DNA of 27,405 nucleotides from positions 1 through 27,405 of the forward strand of contig JAVBOR010000043.1 in the NCBI GenBank assembly GCA_031550325.1, in the 5' to 3' direction. A program made the translations under genes and the position numbers. Below are positions 1 to 7,539 of the stretch, piece by piece. Position 1 is the first letter of the stretch. Every line of letters starts with the position of its first letter. This DNA comes from JAVBTT01 sp031550325 (GTDB lineage Bacteria; Bacillota; Clostridia; Oscillospirales; UBA929). A model generated the notes under the pieces. That model saw only the letters and a list, made by a program, of their open reading frames with translations, was not told the DNA's origin and made no database searches.

Positions 1-210
1 CTGTAGACAAAGGCCGCCTCTTCGTTCCTTTGCGCAAAACCACGTCGAGCCTGACGCCGAAGGCGGCGGGTCCCTGCTGGACTGGTTGAGCGCAAAGCAT
101 GGAATCAAGTGACTTTCACGGATTCACTCCGGGAAAGTCACCCAATGCGCGTCTTCACAAAGACGCGTTCCTGCTCCCGTTTGTAGACAAATCGAAGGTT
201 TGTCTACAAG
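1..210 (+). repeat. Structured intergenic repeat, copy 1 (about 208 bp)
   Basis: This is a copy of an interspersed element that recurs at 15834-16024, 24252-24464, 24480-24570 and 27249-27332. It begins with TGTAGACAAA (2-11) and ends with the inverted match TTTGTCTACA (199-208). Inside are a 21-nt hairpin (50-70: arms CCTG-CGCC and GGCG-CGGG around an A/G mismatch, triloop GAA), a GTCC/GGAC mini-hairpin (70-83), a stem TGACTTTC/GAAAGTCA capped by CGGA/TCCG (110-140), CGCGTCTT/AAGACGCG with a CACA loop (148-167), and an 11-bp stem TTGTAGACAAA/TTTGTCTACAA (181-209). It lies just downstream of the 3' end of the minus-strand DUF2344 gene. The left edge may extend beyond the window. No coding potential is evident. 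Confidence 0.85.
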
Positions 211-222
211 CTGAGGGAAACT

Positions 223-861
223 CTATTTCATGAGGTCAAAGGCGGTGCCCCCGGCGTCTAAAAGGGCGGTTCTTCGCAAAACCGCGATGACATTTGGGTC
301 GAGATCGCGCGCGATCGCCTTAACCACATACTCAGGATTGAGCGTCGGATTCTGCGCCGAGAGGTCCATCTCGGCCAAAATCTCCCCCGAGTCGATTTCT
401 ACGAATGAAAAACGCGAAATCATCTGTGTAATGTCAGTTTCCTTTACAGCTCTCTTGCTTTTCTTGTCCACCAAAACGGCTCTGCTGAATAAGCTGTAAA
501 GGTCATCTATTTTACAGCTTGTGCGCAGATGCAGCTTTGTGCGCACCGCGGCGATGTCCTGAAATGAACGCTGCGCCGGCTGCGCGTCCGTGACCGCAAT
601 CCCTTCCGGCAGAAGAGCGTTGAGTGTTTGGCACAGAGGCTGCCCAGAAGCGCCTCCAAGCATCCCGACGTCCAGCCGCTCGCACACGCTCTCCACACCC
701 ACCGACAGCGGAAGCGCGATCGAAACCATCATGTGCGGGTTGTACCCTTCGGAAAAACGCAACGGCAGTTCGGCGCGCATGAACGCGCGCTGGAAAACCC
801 GCATGAGGTCAAGATGGGAGATATAAACGGCCCTGCCGACCTTGGAAAACGCCAGTCTCAT
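223..861 (-). CDS. DUF2344 / TIGR03936-type radical SAM-associated protein
   Basis: A 212-residue protein starting MRLAFSKVGRAVYISHLDLM, the typical opening of the DUF2344 family that accompanies or is fused to the TIGR03960-type radical SAM proteins in Clostridia. The ATG at 861 lies two bases after the TGA of the upstream radical SAM gene, so the two are almost certainly co-translated. A longer reading from 1011 would run far into that gene and is rejected. The segment LPLRFSEGYNPHMMVSIALPLSVGVES is the conserved family core. The exact biochemical role is not known to me. In many Clostridia this pair precedes a ribonuclease G gene and rplU. Here a repeat element follows and the window ends. 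Confidence 0.9.
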   Translation of the reverse strand: MRLAFSKVGRAVYISHLDLMRVFQRAFMRAELPLRFSEGYNPHMMVSIALPLSVGVESVCERLDVGMLGGASGQPLCQTLNALLPEGIAVTDAQPAQRSFQDIAAVRTKLHLRTSCKIDDLYSLFSRAVLVDKKSKRAVKETDITQMISRFSFVEIDSGEILAEMDLSAQNPTLNPEYVVKAIARDLDPNVIAVLRRTALLDAGGTAFDLMK

Positions 862-863
862 CT

Positions 864-2681
864 TCACGTCCAAGTGCAAACCTCCCCTTCCGGCGCCGCG
901 CCGCAGCCCGAACAGCTCTCGCGGCAGTTCGGCGTGGACTGTTCGGCGTATGCCCGCTCGCACTCCCGGCGCAGATGGCGCGCCGACACGCCAAGGGAAA
1001 TGTGCGACCACGGGAGCACCTCGTCAAAGCTGCGCTTTCTGTGGGCGTAAAACGCCTGATCCAGACCCTCTTCGGCAAAAGCCTGCCGCCACAGCTCCGG
1101 CTTGAACATTTCATGCCAGCCGTCCAGCCGCGCGCCCAACCGATAGGCCCGCTCGATCACCGCGCCCAGCCGGCGGTCGCCGCGCGCCATCGCGCCCTCG
1201 AGCACGCTGGTCTCGGGCTCGTGCCAATTGTAGCTGACCTGCTTGCGCATGGCGCCCTTGAGCCCTGCAACCTTTTGCTCAAACGCCTCCACCGTTTCCT
1301 GCGCCTCCCACTGGAACGGCGTGTGCGGCTTGGGAACAAAGCACGAGGCGCTGGCCGTGATGCGCACGCCCCGCCCTCTGTCGGGCACCGTCCTGCGCCA
1401 GAGCTGATAGACCTCCGAGCACAGCTCGGCGATGCCCAGCACGTCCTCGGGCGTCTCGGTGGGAAGCCCCAGCATGAAGTACAGCTTTACGCCGCTCCAG
1501 CCGCCCTCGAAAGCCGCCTTACAGGCCCGCATGAGGTCGTCCTGCGTCAGGTTTTTGTTGATCACGTCCCGCAGACGGGCCGTACCGGCCTCGGGCGCAA
1601 AGGTAAGCCCGCTCTTTCGCACCTTTTGTACGCGCTCCATCAAATCGGTGGAAAAGCTGTCGGCGCGCAGCGACGGCAGACTCAGCCCGATTCGCCTGGG
1701 CTCGCAGTAGGTGAGCAGCTCGTCACACAGGCGCTCCAGCCCGAAAAAGTCGCTTGTCGACAGCGACGTCAGCGCGATTTCCTCATAGCCGGAGTTCTTA
1801 CAGTTTTCCACGCCCTGCTTCACGAGCGTGTCCACGCTCCTTGCGCGCACCGGCCGCGTGGCGTAGCCCGCCTGGCAGAACCTGCAGCCTCTGATACAGC
1901 CGCGAAACAGCTCGAGCATCACGCGTTCGTGGACAATCTCGGTGTTGGGCACGAGAGGCTTGTCCGGGAAATAGGCAGCGTCCAAATCGCGAACCACTCG
2001 CTTATGCACAACCGCCGGAGCCCCCGGCTCAGGCGTGATCTCGCGCACCGTTGCGTCCTCGTGATACGCCACATGATACAGCGAAGGGACATAGCAGCCC
2101 TCCAGCCCGGCGGCGGCGCGCAAAAGCTCCGCGCGGGGCGCGTCCTTCATCTCGCGGATCAGGTCAATCAGCTCGACCATCACCTCTTCGCCGTCACCGA
2201 CGACAAACAGGTCGATAAAGTCCGCCATAGGTTCGGGATTGGCGGTGCAGGGCCCGCCCGCGATAACCAGCGGATGCTCCCGCGTGCGCCGGTCGGCGCG
2301 CAGAGGAATGCCGGCCAGATCCAGCATGGCCAGCACATTGGTGTAGCTCAGTTCATATTGGAGCGTAAAGGCCAGCACGTCAAACGCCTGCAGACCGTCC
2401 CCGCTCTCAAGCGCCGGAAGCGCTTCCTTGTGTTCGCGCAAAAGGCTCTCCATGTCGACCCAGGGCATAAAGGCGCGTTCGCACCAGACGTCGGGAATCT
2501 CGTTCATGAGTCCGTAGAGAATGCGCAGGCCAAGATGCGACATGCCGATCTCATAGGTATCGGGAAAGCAGAACGCGACGCGGACATTGACTGCCTGCTT
2601 GTCCTTAACGACCATGTTCACTTCGCCGCCCACGTACCGGGCGGGCTTGCGCACCTTGAGCAAAGATTGCCGATTGATCAT
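864..2681 (-). CDS. TIGR03960-type B12-binding-domain radical SAM protein
   Basis: A 605-residue protein with an N-terminal B12-binding-like Rossmann region (about 30-170, FPDTYEIGMSHLGLRILYGLMNE) followed by a radical SAM core. The [4Fe-4S] cluster motif is C262-x3-C266-x2-C269 in LFRGCIRGCRFCQAGY. The C-terminal tail carries extra cysteines (NCRESCSGCG), possibly for another metal centre. I start it at 2681 because GGAGG sits five bases before that ATG and LLKVRKPARYVGGEVN is the conserved N-terminus. An ATG at 2702 is also in frame but less well placed. The start overlaps the 3' end of the upstream M50 gene by 77 bases. The substrate is unknown. Family members form an operon with DUF2344. 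Confidence 0.92.
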   Translation of the reverse strand: MINRQSLLKVRKPARYVGGEVNMVVKDKQAVNVRVAFCFPDTYEIGMSHLGLRILYGLMNEIPDVWCERAFMPWVDMESLLREHKEALPALESGDGLQAFDVLAFTLQYELSYTNVLAMLDLAGIPLRADRRTREHPLVIAGGPCTANPEPMADFIDLFVVGDGEEVMVELIDLIREMKDAPRAELLRAAAGLEGCYVPSLYHVAYHEDATVREITPEPGAPAVVHKRVVRDLDAAYFPDKPLVPNTEIVHERVMLELFRGCIRGCRFCQAGYATRPVRARSVDTLVKQGVENCKNSGYEEIALTSLSTSDFFGLERLCDELLTYCEPRRIGLSLPSLRADSFSTDLMERVQKVRKSGLTFAPEAGTARLRDVINKNLTQDDLMRACKAAFEGGWSGVKLYFMLGLPTETPEDVLGIAELCSEVYQLWRRTVPDRGRGVRITASASCFVPKPHTPFQWEAQETVEAFEQKVAGLKGAMRKQVSYNWHEPETSVLEGAMARGDRRLGAVIERAYRLGARLDGWHEMFKPELWRQAFAEEGLDQAFYAHRKRSFDEVLPWSHISLGVSARHLRRECERAYAEQSTPNCRESCSGCGAAPEGEVCTWT

Positions 2682-3240
2682 ATGTTCCTCCAAACAGCGC
2701 AATTGAGGCGTAGGCCCCGGCGAGCAGCAGCGTGATGTTGTAGCCCGACCAGAAGAAAACGAGCACGCCCAAAACGGCGGCGCAGCCCGCCGTCAGCAGC
2801 GTGGTCGCCTTGAGCAGGGCTAAGGGCCTCTCGCGCCAGCGCAGGATAAGCTCCAGAATCCTGCCCCCGTCGAGCCCTGAGGCGGGAAGCAGGTTGAAGA
2901 CGCCCTGCACGGCGCAGATGCCGGCAAGCATCATCATACCATCCCAAAATGAAAAGATCAAGGCGCACAGCATGCTGACCGCCGGCCCAGTAAGCGTGCA
3001 GAGAAGCTCCTTCCCATAGGACAGCGTATGCGTGTCGGCGACTCGCATACAAACCCCGCCCGCTGAAAACTCCCAGAGTTCTACGCGGCCGCCGCAAAGT
3101 TTGAGCGCGATCAGATGACCGCACTCATGCAGCAGCGCAGCCGTCCACACCGGGATAAGCAGCGCGCCAGCCTCCACATACATCAGCACCGCCCAGAGCA
3201 GCACAAACCCGCCGGTGAGCCTTACTCTTCCCCACGTCAT
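2605..3240 (-). CDS. M50 family site-2 metalloprotease, SpoIVFB-like
   Basis: A 211-residue polytopic membrane protein with the zinc motif HECGH (H38, E39, H42) in a transmembrane helix and the third ligand in LDGGR (D124), the pattern of intramembrane S2P/M50 proteases. Its length and its M23-type upstream partner resemble clostridial SpoIVFB, which cleaves pro-sigma-K during sporulation, but it lacks the C-terminal CBS domain of longer family members. It starts 15 bases after the M23 gene and ends 77 bases inside the radical SAM gene. The last 25 residues or so (ending RPVRGRRSEHGR) are basic, lie in that overlap and are probably not conserved. Assignment to SpoIVFB rather than another short M50 protease is inference from context. 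Confidence 0.85.
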   Translation of the reverse strand: MTWGRVRLTGGFVLLWAVLMYVEAGALLIPVWTAALLHECGHLIALKLCGGRVELWEFSAGGVCMRVADTHTLSYGKELLCTLTGPAVSMLCALIFSFWDGMMMLAGICAVQGVFNLLPASGLDGGRILELILRWRERPLALLKATTLLTAGCAAVLGVLVFFWSGYNITLLLAGAYASIALFGGTYDQSAIFAQGAQARPVRGRRSEHGR

Positions 3241-3255
3241 GAGCTCTTCCCCGCG

Positions 3256-4161
3256 TCATGTGTATGAGATGTAGCTGGCCGGATTGAGCAGGCTTGCGCC
3301 CTTGCGGATTTCAAAGTGCAGATGCGGCCCTGTCGACCTGCCGGTGCTGCCCACCTTGGCGATCACGTCTCCCTTGTCAACCGAGGCGCCTTCTTTGGCA
3401 ATGATTTTGCTGCAGTGGGCGTACATCGTGAGGTATTCGTCACTGTGCTGCACCATGATGTAATTGCCGTAGGAATCGCTCAGGCCGACGGCCACGACCT
3501 TTCCGCCGGCAAACGCGCTTATTTCCGTTCCGCCGGACGCCGCCAGATCGAGTCCGTAGTGAAAGCTTGCCACGCCGGTGAAGGGGTCGACCCGATAGCC
3601 GAATATGGAGCTCTGTTTGGCGTCTGCCAGCGGCTTTTGATACTCAAACGGCAGTTCATACACCGTGTAATCCACCTTGTCGGGTTTTTGTGTTCCAAAG
3701 GGAATAGGGTACGTGTCGTCCAGTCCAATCTCTTCCGACGTGGGCAGCAGACCCTCGGTTAAAAATAAAACAGGCTCGCCAAAGCCGCCGATGCCCGCGT
3801 CATCTCCGGTCTGCCCGCTGTCAGAAAGCCCGCCCTCCTCGTCAACGTCCGGCACGGGCGAAAGCTCAACAGATGGGGACGGCACCAGGGACGACGAGGG
3901 CGACGGGCTCTCTTCTGCTTTGGGCTCCGGCGTTGGCGCGGAAAACACGTCCCGCACGCTCTCCCCTATAGATGTCAAGGTCTGCTGAACGTCCCAGCCG
4001 TCCTGGATGTGGTCGCTGACAAACGCCGTTACAACCTCCGGTTTGATCAGACGCACAACAAGCGCCAGCCCCAAAATGGCCACGCACACAATCAGCTGAA
4101 CCATTTGCCTGTTTGTTCTGGGGTCGGGCGGCGGCTGTCTTTTCCTCGGTCTTACTTGCAA
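3256..4161 (-). CDS. M23 (LytM-fold) peptidase, membrane-anchored, SpoIVFA/SpoIIQ-like
   Basis: A 301-residue protein: basic N-terminus, one membrane anchor (about 20-38), a Ser/Pro/Asp-rich low-complexity linker (about 75-160), then a C-terminal LytM domain (about 180-298). The zinc and catalytic residues look complete: H201 and D205 in HYGLD, H249 in AHC, and H280/H282 in HLHFE, so the domain may be an active peptidoglycan endopeptidase. The start is TTG at 4161, with GGAGG eight bases upstream. It is first in a minus-strand operon followed by the M50 protease, as spoIVFA precedes spoIVFB in Bacillus, where SpoIVFA holds the protease in place. The role as a SpoIVFA-like partner is inferred from this pairing. 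Confidence 0.88.
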   Translation of the reverse strand: MQVRPRKRQPPPDPRTNRQMVQLIVCVAILGLALVVRLIKPEVVTAFVSDHIQDGWDVQQTLTSIGESVRDVFSAPTPEPKAEESPSPSSSLVPSPSVELSPVPDVDEEGGLSDSGQTGDDAGIGGFGEPVLFLTEGLLPTSEEIGLDDTYPIPFGTQKPDKVDYTVYELPFEYQKPLADAKQSSIFGYRVDPFTGVASFHYGLDLAASGGTEISAFAGGKVVAVGLSDSYGNYIMVQHSDEYLTMYAHCSKIIAKEGASVDKGDVIAKVGSTGRSTGPHLHFEIRKGASLLNPASYISYT

Positions 4162-4280
4162 AGTCCGTCCCTCCTTTCACTCTCTTCATGTATATTCCCT
4201 CCCCGCGCCGATCATACCGCGCTAAAATTCCCTCTTTCCTTTTGGCGGCCTGTATGATATCCTATAGAAAGCCTGAGAAA
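4162..4280. other. Divergent intergenic region between the M23 operon and the ABC-F leader
   Basis: Transcription must leave this stretch in both directions. On the minus strand only the GGAGG of the M23 gene (4170-4174) is clear. On the plus strand AT-rich hexamers TATGAT (4253-4258) and TATAGA (4263-4268) could be -10 elements for the ABC-F leader, with TTGGCG (4242-4247) as a poorly spaced -35 candidate. No convincing full promoter was found for either direction and no coding sequence is supported. Confidence 0.35.
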
Positions 4281-4294
4281 GTGAGGATGAACGA

Positions 4295-4309
4295 ATGCGC
4301 ATTTGCTAA
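4295..4309 (+). CDS. Candidate leader peptide MRIC upstream of the ABC-F gene
   Basis: A four-codon reading frame ATG-CGC-ATT-TGC-TAA preceded by GTGAGG (4281-4286) with eight bases of spacing, which is good geometry for initiation. The same Shine-Dalgarno is too close to serve the overlapping ATG at 4287, which would give a 14-residue peptide ending at 4331. Very short leader ORFs that stall ribosomes in the presence of a drug are known upstream of resistance-type ABC-F and erm genes. The sequence shows the frame and its SD. That it is translated or regulatory is inference. Confidence 0.35.
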   Translation: MRIC

Positions 4310-4362
4310 TCCGATACCGCCTTTAAGATAAGGGCATTCCGACGTTTACTGATAAGCGCCGG

Positions 4363-4476
4363 GGTTTGTATTGGGTTGCGCGCGCGTTTATCCTTTTGTC
4401 CGGCGGCCTGTTTGGGCCGTCCGGCGGTGTGCGCCCGCCTCCTGTACAAACCGCCGTGTTTTGTATAGGAGGTTTT
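4363..4476 (+). promoter_or_regulatory. Leader with SD-sequestering hairpin, possible translational attenuator
   Basis: The segment CCTCCTGTACAAA (4438-4450) is complementary over 13 positions (one G-U pair) to TTTGTATAGGAGG (4460-4472), leaving a nine-base loop. The 3' arm contains the complete ribosome binding site AGGAGG (4467-4472) of the ABC-F gene, so folding would hide it. Upstream, GGTTTGTA (4363-4370) is an eight-base perfect complement of TACAAACC (4445-4452), so it competes for the same arm and would free the binding site. Between them is a stable hairpin (4400-4408 with 4415-4424, one bulged T). This layout is that of a two-state RNA switch. No run of T after the stems supports a transcription terminator, so translational control is the better reading. 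Confidence 0.7.
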
Positions 4477-4479
4477 TCA

Positions 4480-6081
4480 TTGCTTTGTCTGAAAGTCAGT
4501 CATATTGAAAAGAGCTTTGGCGACCGCGTCGTCCTGCGTATTCCCGGCTTCTCGGTGTTCAGCGGTGACCGCGTCGGCGTTGTCGGCGCCAACGGAAGCG
4601 GCAAAACCACGCTGCTTCGCATTCTCTCCGGTACCTTGGCCCCCGACTCCGGAACTGTTCAGCTTTTTTGCCCCGCCGTCTGCGTAGAGCAGCTCGGCGA
4701 GGGTTCTGTTTTGCCCGCCGACCCAAAGCTTGCCGGGCTGTTTGGCGCGAAGCCCCAGGCAGATGGGCTCAGCGGCGGTGAGCGCACGCGCGCCAAGCTG
4801 GCCGGAGCCTTCAGCCGTGACGGCGCTCTGCTCCTGGCCGACGAGCCCAGCGCGAATCTGGACGCCGAGGGCCTTGAGCTTCTGCGCGAAAAACTGCTGT
4901 CCACCGAAACGCTCCTGCTGGTCAGCCATGACCGGGATTTGCTCAGTCTCGTGTGCAACCGCATTGTGGAAATCAAAGACGGTGAGCTCGTCGAGTACTC
5001 GGGCGGCTATGAGTTTTACGCCGAGGCTGCTGAGCTGGAACGCCAGCGCCGCGCGGACGACTATGAGGCGTACGCCGGCCAGCGGAAGCATCTCGAGGCT
5101 GCGCTTTCCGGCCGCCGCCACAGCGCTGAAAAGATGCGCAAGGCGCCCTCCCGCATGGGAAACTCCGAGGCACGCCTGCACAAGCGAGAGGCCACCCAGC
5201 GCCAGCAAAAGCTGCACGGCGCGTCGCGCGCGATTGAATCCCGGCTTGAGCGCCTGGACGTCGTGGAGAAGCCCCGCGAACCCGACGTGATCCGGCTGGA
5301 CTTTTCCCGCACGGATCCCCCCATGGGCAAAATGCTGCTCTCCTGCAAAGGCCTGAACTTTTCCTATGGTCAGCGCGTGCTGTTCAGGGATGCAGCCTTT
5401 GAGCTCCCGAACCGTTCCAGGACAGTACTCAGCGGCCCGAACGGCTCGGGAAAAACGACGCTGCTCTCGCTGATCGCCCAGCGGCACCCCTCGATGACCA
5501 TCGCGCCCAAGGCAAGGTTCGGCGTCTTCCGTCAGAGCTTTGAGCAGCTCGACCTTTCGGCGACCGTTCTGGAAAACGCCATGTCGAACGCCGCGCAGAC
5601 AGAGACCGTCGTGCGCACCGTGCTGGCCAGGCTCCTGTTCAGGCGCGAGGACGTGTATAAAAAGGTCGGCGTCCTCAGCGGCGGCGAACGTGTCAAGCTG
5701 GCGCTGGCCGGGCTGATTGTCTCTTCGTGCAACACGCTTCTTCTGGACGAGCCCACCAATTTTTTGGATCTGCCGTCCGTGGAGGCGCTGCAGGCCATTT
5801 TGGCCTCGTATGAGGGCACGCTTCTGCTGATCTCCCATGACGCAGCGTTTGTCCGCGCGGTCACAGACCGCCGGCTGGAGCTGCGCTGCCCGAGAATTGC
5901 CGAGGTGGCCGGCGAGCCCTCCCCTGCTTCCCCCGACACCCGGCGCTTTGTGCTGGAAAACAGGCTGGCCGAGCTGACGTCCCGACTTTCCCTGCCGGGA
6001 GCCGCCTCTAAAGGACTCGAGGCGCAATACGCCGAAACGCTCGAGCAGCTGCGCGCGCTCAAAGAAACCCGACGCGACTGA
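4480..6081 (+). CDS. ABC-F family ATPase, antibiotic-resistance (ARE) type
   Basis: A 533-residue soluble protein with two ABC ATPase domains and no membrane segments. Domain 1 has Walker A GANGSGKTT, signature LSGGERTRAKLAG and Walker B LLLADEPSANLD. Domain 2 has GPNGSGKTT, LSGGERVKLALAG and LLLDEPTNFLD. The basic interdomain linker (RMGNSEARLHKREATQRQQK) and the ADEP-S/T-xNLD form of the first Walker B resemble the Vga/Lsa/Vmlr group, which act on the ribosome to displace lincosamides, pleuromutilins and streptogramin A. The start is TTG at 4480, seven bases after AGGAGG (4467-4472). The frame is open upstream to 4366 but that would remove the use of this site. The preceding leader suggests drug-induced expression. 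The drug spectrum cannot be told from sequence alone. Confidence 0.88.
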   Translation: MLCLKVSHIEKSFGDRVVLRIPGFSVFSGDRVGVVGANGSGKTTLLRILSGTLAPDSGTVQLFCPAVCVEQLGEGSVLPADPKLAGLFGAKPQADGLSGGERTRAKLAGAFSRDGALLLADEPSANLDAEGLELLREKLLSTETLLLVSHDRDLLSLVCNRIVEIKDGELVEYSGGYEFYAEAAELERQRRADDYEAYAGQRKHLEAALSGRRHSAEKMRKAPSRMGNSEARLHKREATQRQQKLHGASRAIESRLERLDVVEKPREPDVIRLDFSRTDPPMGKMLLSCKGLNFSYGQRVLFRDAAFELPNRSRTVLSGPNGSGKTTLLSLIAQRHPSMTIAPKARFGVFRQSFEQLDLSATVLENAMSNAAQTETVVRTVLARLLFRREDVYKKVGVLSGGERVKLALAGLIVSSCNTLLLDEPTNFLDLPSVEALQAILASYEGTLLLISHDAAFVRAVTDRRLELRCPRIAEVAGEPSPASPDTRRFVLENRLAELTSRLSLPGAASKGLEAQYAETLEQLRALKETRRD

Positions 6082-6109
6082 GCCCTTTATGCAAAGCTCT
6101 TTTTCTTTT
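6080..6109 (+). terminator. Weak intrinsic terminator after the ABC-F gene
   Basis: An imperfect hairpin GAGC-CC-TTT/AAA-GCTC (6080-6099) overlapping the stop codon is followed by TTTTTCTTTT. The T tract is good but the stem is short with a two-base bulge. Confidence 0.45.
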
Positions 6110-6197
6110 ATCCGGCTGAGTTTTTTAATTTATGGCACTTTTGTAAACTTTTTTGACTTCTGCCGTTTACCCCCTTTTAAGCCATCAGGTTTTGTAT

Positions 6198-6237
6198 TAT
6201 AATACAGGTGCGGTCAGTAAAGCGTATTGATGACCGC
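6198..6237 (+). promoter_or_regulatory. Putative pyrH operon promoter -10 and 5' leader hairpin
   Basis: A consensus TATAAT lies at 6198-6203. The -35 region is poor (TTTTAA at 6175-6180). Transcription would start near 6210, exactly where a perfect seven-base inverted repeat begins: GCGGTCA (6210-6216) and TGACCGC (6231-6237), with a 14-base loop. A hairpin at the very 5' end of the message often stabilises it. Whether it also responds to pyrimidine level is unknown. Confidence 0.5.
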
Positions 6238-6265
6238 CGATCAAGAGAAAAGCGGGGGCTGATCT

Positions 6266-6994
6266 ATGAGAGAACCGAAATACAGGCGAGTTTTGATCAA
6301 AATCAGCGGCGAGGCCCTTGCGGCCAACAAAAGCCGCGTGCTCGACTTCGACGTGATGGCCGAAATAGCCGACGTCATCCGCGAGGTTGTGGATCTGGGT
6401 GTGCAGGTCGGCATTGTCGTCGGCGCCGGAAACATCTGGCGCGGCGCGCGGGACGGCGGCGGCAAAATGGAGCGCACGCGCGCCGACCATATGGGCATGC
6501 TGGCCACCACGATCAACTGTCTGGCGCTGGCCGACGTGCTGGAAAGCCGCGGGGTTCCCGTGCGCGTGCAGACGGCGATCGAGATGCGTTCCATCGCCGA
6601 GCCCTATGTGCGCGGCCGGGCCATTCGGCACATGGAAAAAGGCCGTGTCGTTGTCTTTGGCTGCGGGCTGGGCAATCCCTATTTCAGTACGGACACGGCC
6701 GCCGTGCTGCGCGGCGCAGAAATCGGCGCGGATATCATTCTTCTGGCCAAGAACGTAGACGGGGTATACGATGATGATCCCCGCAAAAACCCCGGCGCGA
6801 AAAAATTTGACTTTCTTTCTCCCAACGACTTTTTGCGCAACAATCTCGCCGCCATGGACGCCACTGCGGCAAGTCTTTCGCTGGACAATCACATTCCCGT
6901 TATCCTCTTTGCCCTCAAAGACCCCAATAATATCATCAAAGCCGTACTTGGCGAACAAGTCGGTACGATTGTACGAGAGGAGATTCAGAAATGA
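6266..6994 (+). CDS. pyrH: UMP kinase
   Basis: A 242-residue bacterial-type UMP kinase of the amino acid kinase fold, which phosphorylates UMP to UDP with ATP. Seen in the protein: KISGEAL (12-18, phosphate binding), VVGAGNIWRG (51-60), DHMGMLAT, and the C-terminal LAKNVDGVYDDDPRKNP segment typical of the family. Full length. It is preceded by GGGGG and a 60-base leader with a hairpin, and opens a long plus-strand run; frr follows with a four-base overlap. The pyrH-frr order is widely conserved in bacteria. Confidence 0.97.
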   Translation: MREPKYRRVLIKISGEALAANKSRVLDFDVMAEIADVIREVVDLGVQVGIVVGAGNIWRGARDGGGKMERTRADHMGMLATTINCLALADVLESRGVPVRVQTAIEMRSIAEPYVRGRAIRHMEKGRVVVFGCGLGNPYFSTDTAAVLRGAEIGADIILLAKNVDGVYDDDPRKNPGAKKFDFLSPNDFLRNNLAAMDATAASLSLDNHIPVILFALKDPNNIIKAVLGEQVGTIVREEIQK

Positions 6995-7539
6995 AATACC
7001 CTGATCTGGAATCCAAGATGCAAAAGACCGTCGATGTTTTGTCTCACAGCCTGTCCACCATTCGCGCCGGGCGCGCCAACGCCGCGGTGCTCGACCGCAT
7101 CTACGTCGACTATTATGGGACGCCCACACTCATCTCCCAAATTGCCTCGGTCGCCACGCCCGAGCCGCGCAGTCTCGTCATCCAGCCGTGGGACAGCCAG
7201 GCACTCAAGCTCATCGAAAAGGCCATTCAGGCCTCGGATCTCGGCATCAATCCGACCAACGACGGCAAGGTCATCCGCCTCGCGTTTCCGCAGCTGACCG
7301 AGGAGCGCCGCAAGGAACTGTCCAAACAGACGCACAAATATGCCGAGGAAGCGAAAATCGCCGTACGTAATCTGCGCCGTGACGAGATCGAACGCTATAA
7401 AGCCATGAAGAAAAAATCGGAGATCACCGAGGACGACCTGCGCGACACCGAAAAGGAGCTTCAGGAACTGACAGATAAGATCTGCAAGGACATCGATGCG
7501 CTTGCGGCGAAAAAAGAAAAGGAACTCATGGAGGTCTGA
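6991..7539 (+). CDS. frr: Ribosome recycling factor
   Basis: A 182-residue protein of typical RRF length that splits post-termination ribosomes together with EF-G. It has the conserved LSTIRAGRANAAVLDRIYVDYYGTPT region near the N-terminus, LAFPQLTEERRKEL in the middle and the helical C-terminus EKELQELTDKICKDIDALAAKKEKELMEV. AGGAG precedes the ATG, which overlaps the end of pyrH by four bases; its TGA overlaps the uppS ATG. The tight spacing implies translational coupling. Confidence 0.97.
   Translation: MKYPDLESKMQKTVDVLSHSLSTIRAGRANAAVLDRIYVDYYGTPTLISQIASVATPEPRSLVIQPWDSQALKLIEKAIQASDLGINPTNDGKVIRLAFPQLTEERRKELSKQTHKYAEEAKIAVRNLRRDEIERYKAMKKKSEITEDDLRDTEKELQELTDKICKDIDALAAKKEKELMEV

Noticed and set aside
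110..167. CRISPR array suggested by recurring short motifs
   Set aside because: The motifs are hairpins within one element, not direct repeats separated by unique spacers of constant length.
975..2735. Long 586-codon open frame on the plus strand opposite the radical SAM gene
   Set aside because: It is the antisense shadow of a clearly conserved GC-rich gene; the protein has no recognisable domain and is full of His/Arg/Gln typical of such shadows.
4246..4258. Sigma-E-type -10 (CATACA) for the M23 operon on the minus strand
   Set aside because: A matching -35 at the right distance was not found, so the sporulation promoter cannot be claimed.
4391..4430. Intrinsic transcription terminator in the ABC-F leader
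   Set aside because: The stem is strong but is followed by GC-rich sequence, not a T tract.
4477..6027. 516-codon open frame on the minus strand opposite the ABC-F gene
   Set aside because: Antisense shadow; both ABC motifs are on the plus strand and no ribosome binding site or domain supports the reverse frame.
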